NCBI GenBank assembly: GCA_017399325.1
Contig: JAFQDY010000077.1
Span: 1 to 10,735, forward strand
Length of the DNA: 10,735 bases
Direction: 5' to 3'
DNA from: Oscillospiraceae bacterium
GTDB lineage: Bacteria > Bacillota > Clostridia > Oscillospirales > Oscillospiraceae
The notes beneath the pieces are model-generated. The model saw nothing but the letters and a program-made list of their open reading frames with translations. It was not told where the DNA came from and ran no database searches. Both the position numbers and the translations under genes were made by a program. This document shows, one piece after another, positions 5,106 through 10,735 of the stretch (its first letter is position 1; every line of letters begins with the position of its first letter).

Positions 5106-6260
5106 CTATTGCGCGTAACGGTCGATCGCGCCGTCTTCGTCCATAACCGCCATGATCATATAAAGTCTGGGAATGTGGAACGGGCCCTTGAAGATATTGC
5201 CCTTTAAGGAAATGGACACGGTGTTGTCATAGTGCAGGTAGCCGTACCACTCGCCGTATGTAGGGTCGACAAAATACTTTTCGCAATACGCTTTCAGTTC
5301 TTCGTATTTTTTGCCGTATTTTTCGTCACCAAACAGTTGGTATGCCAGCCGCAAAGCGATCATTGCCTCGCACTGGGGCCACCATTTTTTCATATCCCAT
5401 TCCAGTTGCAGGGGCGGACGGCCGTTGATGTCAACGAACATAAGGATGCCGCCGTATTTCTCGTCCCAACCCAGCGGCAAGGTGATGTCGATGATCTTTT
5501 TGCCTGCGTCGATCGCCTGTTGGTTGTCCGTCAAAACACCTTCCAGCATCACAAACCAAGCAGCCTCCAAACTGTGACCGGGGTTCACAATTCTGCCGTC
5601 GGGAGAGTCTACGAATGCGCCGTCAACAGAAACGCTTTCCAGCATGCCACGATCGGTCAGGTAGCCGCCATTCAGCACTTCGTTCAGACATTCGGTGGCC
5701 ACGGTGTTATAGAATTCCTTGTCGTCATCGCCGATGCTTCGCATCACCTGCGCGGTGGAGAGCATGATCATTGCCGGGGACAGGGCCTTCATATTCTGAT
5801 TTTCCGGACTACCCTTGGGGGCAGTTTGCCGAACGCCTGTGAAGCACTCATAAGCCACGGTAAAGTACTGTTTTGCAGCTGCAAGTACCTCGGGACGCTT
5901 GGTTGCCTTGTAGTATTCCGCGCAGCCGATGGCCGCAAAGGTCTCGGAAAAATAGTATGTTCTTTTCTGCAGTTTCTTGCCGTCTTCTGTGACGGTGAAG
6001 AACATTCTGCCGTCTGTATCGGTGCATTTGGGCAGGAAATTATAAATATTTTCTGCGGCTTTCAGGTATTTGGGGTTCTGCTCAATGAGATTGTAGGCTT
6101 TGGAAAAAGTCCAAAGGGCGCGGCCCTGAAACCACACGCTTTTGTCCGTTCCGAAAAGTTCGCCTTTTTCGTCCACCTGCGTGTAAATGCCGCCGTTTTT
6201 GTAATCAATGGAATGCTCCAGCCAGAAAGGCAGGATGTTTTCAACCAACATCTTTTTCAT
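5106..6260 (-). CDS. N-acylglucosamine 2-epimerase (AGE/RENBP family)
   Basis: A 384-residue cytoplasmic enzyme of the (alpha/alpha)6-barrel AGE family, expected to interconvert N-acetylglucosamine and N-acetylmannosamine. Landmarks in order: WFQGRALW (43-50), FSETFAAIGCAEYY (104-117), PGHSLEAAW (227-235) with catalytic-type H229, LEWDMKKWWPQCEA (286-299), GEWYGYL (336-342), and FKGPFHIPR (357-365) with H362. The order and wording follow animal renin-binding protein/GlcNAc 2-epimerase more closely than cellobiose 2-epimerase, and length is normal. ManNAc epimerisation would feed sialic-acid breakdown into amino-sugar metabolism, but no other sialic-acid gene is in the window, so another sugar substrate remains possible. 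ATG at 6260 is preceded by AGGGGAGAG; the gene starts 15 bases after the Crp/Fnr regulator stop and ends at the terminator 5077-5101, so it is co-transcribed with the regulator. Confidence 0.9.
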   Translation of the reverse strand: MKKMLVENILPFWLEHSIDYKNGGIYTQVDEKGELFGTDKSVWFQGRALWTFSKAYNLIEQNPKYLKAAENIYNFLPKCTDTDGRMFFTVTEDGKKLQKRTYYFSETFAAIGCAEYYKATKRPEVLAAAKQYFTVAYECFTGVRQTAPKGSPENQNMKALSPAMIMLSTAQVMRSIGDDDKEFYNTVATECLNEVLNGGYLTDRGMLESVSVDGAFVDSPDGRIVNPGHSLEAAWFVMLEGVLTDNQQAIDAGKKIIDITLPLGWDEKYGGILMFVDINGRPPLQLEWDMKKWWPQCEAMIALRLAYQLFGDEKYGKKYEELKAYCEKYFVDPTYGEWYGYLHYDNTVSISLKGNIFKGPFHIPRLYMIMAVMDEDGAIDRYAQ

Positions 6261-6275
6261 AATTCTCTCCCCTTT

Positions 6276-6932
6276 TTATAGCATGCGAAACCAGTTGCGG
6301 TCGTAGTCGATAAGTCCCTCTTGTCTCATTTTGACCAGTTCCCGGGTCAGGGCGCTGCGGTCAACGCACAGGTATTCCGCCAGTTCCACTCTGCCAAGGG
6401 GGATCTCAAAATAGCGGGTGCCTTGGGTCTGGGCCTGAATAGATAAGTAGGAAAGCAGTTTTTCCCGGATGCTCCGCTTGGAAACCGCCTCCACCTTCCG
6501 CATCAGATCCTGATTCTTGTCAGCGATCACACGGACCATATTTTCGATTAGTTTCTGATGGAACGGACAGGCATTGGTGCAGCGGCACATCATACGGCCA
6601 AAGGGCATAAACAGGATATGGGCATCCTCGGAGACCTGAAAAGTCACGATGGACAGGTTCTCCGTTCCGCAGGCAAATGTCTCGCCGAACACTTCATTTG
6701 GGCCAATCCGCACCAGCATGGTCTTATTGCCCCAAATGTCCTCTTTGATCATATCCACCGCACCGGAGATTACAATGCCGATGTGCCTGATATTTTCGCT
6801 TTCAAAGGCCACGATCTCCCCCTTGGAAAACGAACCGAAGTGGTAACCGGTGCATCCCAGCATACCGATCCGGTCATCGGGTTCGATTCCTTCAAACAGC
6901 GGGGTGTTGAGTTTTTTGATGATGTCTGACAT
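6276..6932 (-). CDS. Crp/Fnr-family transcriptional regulator with a cysteine cluster
   Basis: A 218-residue regulator with an N-terminal cyclic-nucleotide-binding-type beta-barrel (about 10-115), a dimerisation helix (about 125-150) and a C-terminal winged helix (about 152-216). The recognition region is RVELAEYLCVDRSALTREL (181-199). The barrel has GPNEVFGETF but lacks the Arg-Thr/Ser pair needed to hold cAMP phosphate, so cAMP is unlikely as the signal. Cysteines C27, C88, C116, C118 and C122 are present; CRCTNACPFHQ at the barrel/helix junction looks suited to an iron-sulfur cluster, heme or a thiol switch. I recall such CPFH regulators in Clostridia beside redox and nitrosative-stress genes. 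The ATG at 6932 is preferred: GGGAGG is seven bases upstream, while the ATG at 6938 abuts it. It is followed by the epimerase gene in one operon, and the candidate operator at 6973-6990 suggests autoregulation. Confidence 0.9.
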   Translation of the reverse strand: MSDIIKKLNTPLFEGIEPDDRIGMLGCTGYHFGSFSKGEIVAFESENIRHIGIVISGAVDMIKEDIWGNKTMLVRIGPNEVFGETFACGTENLSIVTFQVSEDAHILFMPFGRMMCRCTNACPFHQKLIENMVRVIADKNQDLMRKVEAVSKRSIREKLLSYLSIQAQTQGTRYFEIPLGRVELAEYLCVDRSALTRELVKMRQEGLIDYDRNWFRML

Positions 6933-6952
6933 TGCCATCCCTCCCGATGATC

Positions 6953-6981
6953 ATTGTACATCAAGAAACAAAATGTTGCAA
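6953..6981 (-). promoter_or_regulatory. Promoter of the Crp/Fnr regulator operon, TTGCAA-17-TACAAT
   Basis: The minus strand has -35 TTGCAA (6976-6981), exactly 17 bases, and -10 TACAAT (6953-6958). Transcription would begin near 6946, a leader of about 14 bases containing GGGAGG before the ATG at 6932. The -35 hexamer is the core of the repeated motif at 6973-6990, so a protein bound there would block polymerase. Confidence 0.7.
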
Positions 6982-6990
6982 GTATCTCAT
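6973..6990. promoter_or_regulatory. Candidate Crp/Fnr-type operator upstream of the regulator gene
   Basis: ATGTTGCAAGTATCTCAT on the plus strand matches the motif at 5050-5067 at 16 of 18 positions. Its TTGCAA core is centred at about -32.5 relative to the regulator's promoter, a position expected for repression. Autoregulation is an inference. Confidence 0.5.
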
Positions 6991-6996
6991 AAAAAT

Positions 6997-7022
6997 CCCT
7001 CTGCTTGCAAGCAAGCAGAGGG
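6997..7022 (-). terminator. Rho-independent terminator of the methyltransferase gene
   Basis: A perfect 11-pair GC-rich stem, CCCTCTGCTTG / CAAGCAGAGGG, with a four-base loop, followed on the minus strand by ATTTTTATG. It starts 11 bases after the methyltransferase stop codon and separates that gene from the regulator promoter. Its T tail adjoins the candidate operator at 6973-6990. Confidence 0.85.
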
Positions 7023-7033
7023 TATGGACGTTC

Positions 7034-7939
7034 TTACAAATCTTCTTCTGCGGTCAGTTTGGTTAAAATGGCGGCCAGTTTTGCGTTGACCATATCGAAA
7101 TCGGAAACCGCGTCCATAATCTCGTCGTAGACCACATCTTTGCCGGCGGCCATCAGTTCACCGGCAAGGTCGGCAACCTCCTGGGCGTGGGCATCATTGT
7201 GGCTGACAAGGTATTTCATCATAACCAGCAGTTCTTCCAAAGGGGTGGCATTTTCATTGGGCAGGTGGTCGTGTTCTTCTTCCCCGTGGGTATGGCTGTG
7301 GGTCAGCCCGCCGTGGGAATGGGTCGCGCCTCCGTGGGTGTGGGCCAGAACATCCCGCTTTACGCCGCTGACCTGATACATATACCGGTTGGACACCACC
7401 ACTTCCACATCAAAATGGGCATCGAAAATCCGCTTCAGGCTGTCTGCTGTCATCAAGCCGTTACTTACCTTGCTGGCAGAGCCGCTATGGTGGTTATCGA
7501 TGGCTTCCCGGCTCATACCGTGGGCTACGGTGAGCCTGCCGTTTTCTTTCAAAAGGCCGGCCAGAATTTTGATCAGCCGCTTGGGATACGGGAAATGGGG
7601 AAAGGCATTGTACACCACGATGCGGTCAAATTTGCGGTCAAAGGCATATTCTTCCACATCGCCGCAGATCACCTGCACCCGGGGTTCGTTTTTATACTTT
7701 TCCGCCGCGATTTTCGCCATTTGGGGGGCAATATCGATGCCCACCACAGAAGACACATTCCGCTGCAGATAATAATCGAACATCACACCTGTGCCGCAGG
7801 CCACATCCAGAATGTCCATATGCTCGCCCACTTCGGCGTTGTCCAGAATTTTTCCGATGATTCCATCGCTTTTGATCATATCTGCATCCCAAGTGGGGGC
7901 GCAGCGGTCAAAAAATTCGATGATGTCTTTCTTTTCCAT
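7034..7939 (-). CDS. Class I SAM-dependent methyltransferase with His-rich linker and extra C-terminal domain
   Basis: A 301-residue protein in three parts. Residues 1 to about 190 form a Rossmann-type methyltransferase: motif I is LDVACGTGVMFDYY (44-57), GIDI (67-70) ends strand two, GDVEEY (93-98) follows, and VVYNAFPHF (108-116) fits motif IV. Residues 200-225 hold nine histidines in 26 positions, built from THGGA/THSHGG-type units, an obvious metal-binding stretch. Residues about 230-301 form a separate helical domain (LEELLVMMKYLVSHNDAHAQEVADLAGEL...) that I do not recognise. The substrate is unknown. It is preceded by its own promoter (7966-7994) and lies 87 bases downstream of the binding protein of a metal-chelate-type ABC importer on the same strand, suggesting work on a metal, metallophore or corrinoid-like compound; this is inference. 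ATG at 7939 has AGAGGAA upstream, and the gene ends at the terminator 6997-7022. Confidence 0.88.
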   Translation of the reverse strand: MEKKDIIEFFDRCAPTWDADMIKSDGIIGKILDNAEVGEHMDILDVACGTGVMFDYYLQRNVSSVVGIDIAPQMAKIAAEKYKNEPRVQVICGDVEEYAFDRKFDRIVVYNAFPHFPYPKRLIKILAGLLKENGRLTVAHGMSREAIDNHHSGSASKVSNGLMTADSLKRIFDAHFDVEVVVSNRYMYQVSGVKRDVLAHTHGGATHSHGGLTHSHTHGEEEHDHLPNENATPLEELLVMMKYLVSHNDAHAQEVADLAGELMAAGKDVVYDEIMDAVSDFDMVNAKLAAILTKLTAEEDL

Positions 7940-7965
7940 TGATTTTCCTCTAATTGTTTTTCTTT

Positions 7966-7994
7966 AGTATAGCACAACATAGCCGCCTTTGCAA
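7966..7994 (-). promoter_or_regulatory. Promoter of the His-rich methyltransferase gene, TTGCAA-17-TATACT
   Basis: The minus strand has -35 TTGCAA (7989-7994), a 17-base spacer and -10 TATACT (7966-7971) with TG one base before it (extended -10). Transcription would start near 7959, giving a leader of about 20 bases. The -35 lies inside the hairpin at 7982-8004, so the upstream transcript's end and this gene's promoter overlap. Confidence 0.7.
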
Positions 7995-8004
7995 GAAAGG
8001 CGGC
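7982..8004 (-). terminator. Hairpin after the ABC binding-protein gene, possible weak terminator
   Basis: A perfect nine-pair stem, GCCGCCTTT / AAAGGCGGC, with a five-base loop, placed 22 bases after the binding-protein stop. On the minus strand the sequence after the stem is TATGTTGTGC, a poor T tract, so termination may be partial. The methyltransferase could then be read both from the importer operon and from its own promoter. Confidence 0.5.
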
Positions 8005-8026
8005 CACATTATGATACGCTTTGAAA

Positions 8027-9181
8027 TTAACCGAAGAAAGTTTCGGTATCGATCTTTTGATAGCCCCCAAAACTGCTGGGGCAGGCAAAAATCTCGGTGG
8101 CCAGTTCTTTGCCCAGGAACGCCTTGGTAACTTCGTTGGTTTTTGCGGTCATATCCACATCGGCAAAGGCCTCGGGATAGACAGTCTTGGCGATAAACCA
8201 AGTGTTGATCAGCGCAATTTCATAGTTGGTATAGTAGGCGTTGTAGGCCATTTCCAGATACACTTCGCCGTTCTGCCATGCCTTGCAGGTGTCGAACATG
8301 GTCTTATCTTCTGCGTACAAGGGCTTAATGTTCTTCACCGCGGCGGCATCCATAATGATGATGTCCATCTTTTCGCCAAGTTCCACGAACTTTTCTTTCT
8401 CAATGGGGCCGATGCCCTGCATTCCCAAACCGCTTAATACATTCTTCACGCCGGCAATCTCAAAAGAGATATATTTTTCAGCACTCATCAGGTGGTCGGT
8501 TGTACCCCAGTTGCCCAAACCGCAGATGTATACATTGGGTTTTTCTGCATCGGGGATATTGGCAACCTTGCCCGCAATTGCGGTTTTCTCGTCGGTAATG
8601 TACTTGAGCAAGGTTGTGGCTCTTTCTTCCTTGCCGAAGATTTTGCCCAGCAGTTCAACAGAGGCAAAGAAGTTCTCGTCAAACACACCGTTTGCACCGG
8701 AACTGACGGTAACCACAGGCACGCCCAACTGTTTCTGCAATGCATCGGCTTTTGCCACGTCCTTGAACTCAGAAATGATAATATCCGGATTGCAGGCCAA
8801 AATCTTTTCCGCTTCAGCCGCCTGGGCCATGGGGCCGCCCACGCCGCAGGAGGGCAGTTTGCTGAAACTTTCGCCGTAGGCCAGCATATAGGGGCGGGCA
8901 ACGGAGTCAAACATCTGAGGACGCTCGGAAAGGGCGGTGTTGTCAATGTCCTCAACACCGGCAAGGAGCACAACGTCACCCACGTAGGAGTACATTCTCA
9001 GAGCGCCTGCGCCTACGCAAACCACCCGCTTGTAACTGCCGGGGATAATTTCCACCTTGCGCTCGACCATATCAATCAGGGTGACGGAATTTTCGCCGTC
9101 TACCAAAGGATCGATCTTTACGCAGGCGCACAAAGACAGAATCATTACCAAAACCAGCAGTAAAGATATGATTTTTTTCAT
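8027..9181 (-). CDS. ABC importer substrate-binding lipoprotein, iron-complex (FepB/BtuF) type
   Basis: A 384-residue lipoprotein that would capture a metal complex outside the membrane and pass it to the FecCD-type permease. The signal is MKKIISLLLVLVMILSLCAC, with the lipid-anchored cysteine probably C20. The rest has the two-lobed periplasmic-binding layout: RVVCVGAGALRM (52-63), then NPDIIISEF (131-139) ending lobe one, then PNVYICGLGNWGTTDH (215-230) and MDIIIMDAA (272-280) in lobe two. The C-terminal stretch YNAYYTNYEIALINTWFIAKTVYPEA resembles proteins generally annotated as iron ABC binding proteins in anaerobes and methanogens. The ligand (ferric chelate, heme, corrinoid, other metal) cannot be decided. 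The start at 9181 (MKKIISLL) is preceded by AAGGGAAG; an open frame up to 9250 would put residues before the signal peptide and upstream of the promoter's -10, so it is rejected. It is last of the permease-ATPase-binding protein set. Confidence 0.9.
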   Translation of the reverse strand: MKKIISLLLVLVMILSLCACVKIDPLVDGENSVTLIDMVERKVEIIPGSYKRVVCVGAGALRMYSYVGDVVLLAGVEDIDNTALSERPQMFDSVARPYMLAYGESFSKLPSCGVGGPMAQAAEAEKILACNPDIIISEFKDVAKADALQKQLGVPVVTVSSGANGVFDENFFASVELLGKIFGKEERATTLLKYITDEKTAIAGKVANIPDAEKPNVYICGLGNWGTTDHLMSAEKYISFEIAGVKNVLSGLGMQGIGPIEKEKFVELGEKMDIIIMDAAAVKNIKPLYAEDKTMFDTCKAWQNGEVYLEMAYNAYYTNYEIALINTWFIAKTVYPEAFADVDMTAKTNEVTKAFLGKELATEIFACPSSFGGYQKIDTETFFG

Positions 9182-9220
9182 TTTTCTCTTCCCTTTCTTT
9201 TGCGAAGTTTTACAAAAAAC

Positions 9221-9250
9221 ATTATACAAAAGACCCCCGGCGAGCCGCAA
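9221..9250 (-). promoter_or_regulatory. Internal promoter of the binding-protein gene, TTGCGG-18-TATAAT
   Basis: The minus strand shows -35 TTGCGG (9245-9250), an 18-base spacer and a perfect -10 TATAAT (9221-9226). Transcription would start near 9214 and give a leader of about 32 bases. This would let the binding protein be made in excess over the permease and ATPase, as is common for such importers. Confidence 0.55.
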
Positions 9251-9262
9251 GCCCCCCGGGGG
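9234..9262 (-). terminator. GC-rich hairpin between ATPase and binding-protein genes
   Basis: CCCCCGG and CCGGGGG pair (seven GC pairs, 15-base loop), followed on the minus strand by TCTTTTG. It lies 10 bases after the ATPase stop and overlaps the -35 of the internal promoter. It could be a partial terminator or an mRNA-stabilising stem; the loop is large and the T tract short, so the call is tentative. Confidence 0.45.
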
Positions 9263-9271
9263 GATGAATTT

Positions 9272-10033
9272 TTACTTTAAGCTCTGCAAGACAACTGTCT
9301 GCCCGTCGATTTCCCGGATCCGCACATCCACATCGAAAGTTTCTTTCAAAATTTCGGAGGTGATAATCTCACGGCCGCCTGCATATTTGATGATGCCTTC
9401 CTGCATAAAGAAGAATTTATCACCAAAGGCAATGGCCTGATTCAGATCGTGCAGAGAAGACAGAATACCGATGTTCTTTTCTTTTGCCAAGCGCTTGGCT
9501 TCCTGAATGATCAGTTGCTCGTTGGCCATATCCAGGTTGCCGGTGGGTTCGTCGAAGATCATCAGTTTCGGCTCCTGGGCCATCGCCCGGGCGATGGCGA
9601 TCTTCTGCTTCTCACCGCCGGACAAAGCCTCAGCACTGCGGTTTGCAAAGTTCAGCAGTTGCATATCCCGCAGAATGGTTTCCACCGCTTCGTAATCCTC
9701 CCGACCCGCTTTCATACCGAAATAGGAAACTCTGCCCATCAGCACCGAGTCAAACACGGTCAGATCGCCGAAATGGATATGCTGGGGTACATAAGCGATC
9801 CGTCTTGCCCGTTCTCTGCGGCTTAACTTCAGCAAGTTTTCTCCGTCGAAGGTAATTTCACCCCGTTGGGGTTTTTCGATGCCCAAAATGTTTTTGAACA
9901 AAGTGGTCTTGCCGGAGCCGTTTTTGCCCAGCAGGATACCCACTTCGCCTTGGTTCAAGTTAAGCGACGCACCGTTCAGAACGGGTTCGCCGTGCAGATG
10001 ATAACGGAAGTGTAAATCGTTGACTTTCAGCAT
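9272..10033 (-). CDS. ABC importer ATPase, iron-complex (FepC/BtuD) type
   Basis: A 253-residue cytoplasmic ATPase with all standard parts in place: Walker A GKNGSGKT (36-43), Q-loop Q84 (YVPQ), signature LSGGEKQ (137-143), Walker B LMIFDE (157-162), D-loop GNLD (165-168) and H-loop H195 (SSLHDLNQA). The HDLNQA wording and the GRVSYFG segment after the Q-loop are typical of ATPases that pair with FecCD-type permeases, so it would power import through the neighbouring permease. The gene starts within the permease gene (7-base overlap, ATGCTGA arrangement), showing translational coupling; a run of G's about eight bases before the ATG serves as ribosome binding site. A GC-rich hairpin and an internal promoter separate it from the binding-protein gene downstream. 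Nothing appears missing. Confidence 0.93.
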   Translation of the reverse strand: MLKVNDLHFRYHLHGEPVLNGASLNLNQGEVGILLGKNGSGKTTLFKNILGIEKPQRGEITFDGENLLKLSRRERARRIAYVPQHIHFGDLTVFDSVLMGRVSYFGMKAGREDYEAVETILRDMQLLNFANRSAEALSGGEKQKIAIARAMAQEPKLMIFDEPTGNLDMANEQLIIQEAKRLAKEKNIGILSSLHDLNQAIAFGDKFFFMQEGIIKYAGGREIITSEILKETFDVDVRIREIDGQTVVLQSLK

Positions 10034-10735
10034 CCGTGGTGCCCCCCCTTCTTACCAAAGATAATGGCAATAAAGAACGGCGCGCCAAGGAGCGATGTGA
10101 TCGCGCCCACAGGCAGGGCAGAACCGCTGCCCAATGTGCGGGAGAAAGTATCTGCCAGCAGGAGCAAAAGACTTCCCATCAGGCAGGATACCGGCAAGGT
10201 AACCCGATGGTCCTGACCCAATATTCTCTTTGTGATATGAGGGCAAATAATGCCCACAAAGCCAATAATACCAAGAAAAGACACGCAGGCGGCGGTGATG
10301 ACCGAAGACAGCAGCAGCGTGACAAAACGCAAACTTGCCACATTCACGCCCATGGTCTTGGCGGTGGCTTCCCCGCTGAGCAGGGCGTTATACTTCCACG
10401 CCATCAGCATAAAGTACACAAGTCCGATCAGCACCACCACGGCCATAATGCCGTCGGTGCGATAGGTGGCTCTGCCCAAGTCACCGAAACTCCAGATCAC
10501 CGCGGCAGAAAGGCCCACATCGGTGGCATAAAACTGCAAAATGGTGGTGGCCGCCGTCCAGACAGAACCGATGGCGATGCCGGCCAGCACCACTACATTG
10601 GGATTAAAAGACCGGACGGTGCAAAGTCCCAGGATCAGCAGCACCGACAAGGTCGCGAACACAAAGGCCATCAAAGAAGTGGCGTAGGGGTTTGCGCCCA
10701 CATCAAAATTCAGCAGGTTGTTACCTGTGGACAAA
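10027..10735 (-). CDS. ABC importer permease, FecCD/BtuC type (partial, N-terminus outside window)
   Basis: About 235 C-terminal residues of a membrane permease are visible; the frame is open to the right edge and the usual family length of about 330-350 residues implies roughly 100 missing residues. A TTG codon at 10732-10734 is not taken as a start, because conserved family sequence would then be lost. Several hydrophobic segments are visible. Family landmarks are MGVNVASLR, GIIGFVGIICPHITKRILGQDHR (a coupling-region signature that contacts the ATPase) and ALPVGAITSLLGAPFF near the end, diagnostic of the FecCD/BtuC group that imports siderophores, heme or cobalamin. The C-terminus ends GKKGGHHGC, with two histidines and a cysteine exposed to the cytoplasm. 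The stop overlaps the ATPase start by seven bases, so the genes form one operon whose promoter lies beyond the right edge. Confidence 0.92.
   Translation of the reverse strand, partial: LSTGNNLLNFDVGANPYATSLMAFVFATLSVLLILGLCTVRSFNPNVVVLAGIAIGSVWTAATTILQFYATDVGLSAAVIWSFGDLGRATYRTDGIMAVVVLIGLVYFMLMAWKYNALLSGEATAKTMGVNVASLRFVTLLLSSVITAACVSFLGIIGFVGIICPHITKRILGQDHRVTLPVSCLMGSLLLLLADTFSRTLGSGSALPVGAITSLLGAPFFIAIIFGKKGGHHGC

Noticed and set aside
5232..6281. Plus-strand open frame of 349 codons opposite the epimerase gene
   Set aside because: The epimerase reading is unmistakable, and the opposite frame has no motif and no start signal.
7284..7338. Repeated CCGTGGG units at 7284, 7311 and 7332 as a possible phase-variable or tandem repeat
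   Set aside because: Spacing is irregular (27 and 21 bases) and each repeat encodes part of the His-rich linker; protein-level repetition explains it.
8492..9163. Plus-strand open frame of 223 codons opposite the binding-protein gene
   Set aside because: Antisense shadow of a complete lipoprotein gene.
1..10735. CRISPR array, tRNA/rRNA, insertion sequence, prophage or toxin-antitoxin pair
   Set aside because: No regularly spaced repeats, no tRNA cloverleaf, no transposase, integrase or terminal inverted repeat was seen on either strand.

Overview
The window looks like chromosomal DNA of an anaerobic, probably gut-dwelling Clostridia member (Oscillospirales/Ruminococcaceae-like is my best guess). 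The evidence is Gram-positive style AGGAGG ribosome binding sites, sigma-A type promoters, an LxxC lipoprotein signal, roughly balanced base composition, a Crp/Fnr regulator beside ferredoxin and zinc-ribbon proteins of a kind I know from anaerobic Clostridia, and a short-chain dehydrogenase close to the clostridial 12-alpha-hydroxysteroid dehydrogenase. No tRNA, rRNA, CRISPR, insertion sequence or prophage signal was seen. There is no gene-free stretch longer than about 125 bases.

Layout from left to right. (1) Positions 1-122 hold a leftward promoter, a short leader and a ribosome binding site for a gene that starts just outside the left edge. (2) An M29 metallo-aminopeptidase (minus strand) diverges from a plus-strand pair, a homocysteine S-methyltransferase-domain protein and a YitT-type membrane protein; back-to-back promoters lie at 1375-1437. 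(3) A strong bidirectional terminator at 3218-3245 separates that pair from a convergent minus-strand operon reading zinc-ribbon/Cys-rich small protein, then a ferredoxin-domain protein, then a short-chain dehydrogenase. (4) A second minus-strand operon encodes a Cys-rich Crp/Fnr regulator followed by an N-acylglucosamine 2-epimerase. (5) A class I SAM methyltransferase with a nine-histidine linker and an extra C-terminal domain lies downstream of an iron-complex-type ABC importer (permease partial at the right edge, ATPase, lipoprotein binding protein), all on the minus strand.

Two links between these blocks are the main points of interest. First, an 18-base motif, ATGTTGCAARTATCNCAT (16 of 18 bases identical), occurs once in front of the regulator gene and once in front of the zinc-ribbon/ferredoxin/dehydrogenase operon. 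It overlaps the -35 region in both, which suggests the regulator controls itself and that redox operon. Second, the His-rich methyltransferase sits directly behind a metal-chelate importer, which suggests a role in handling a metal or metal complex taken up by that importer. The dehydrogenase is a good candidate bile-acid 12-alpha-hydroxysteroid dehydrogenase. Together with the ManNAc/GlcNAc epimerase (host-glycan or sialic-acid use) this fits an intestinal lifestyle. Family calls rest on motif reading and memory of family sequences; no database search was possible.
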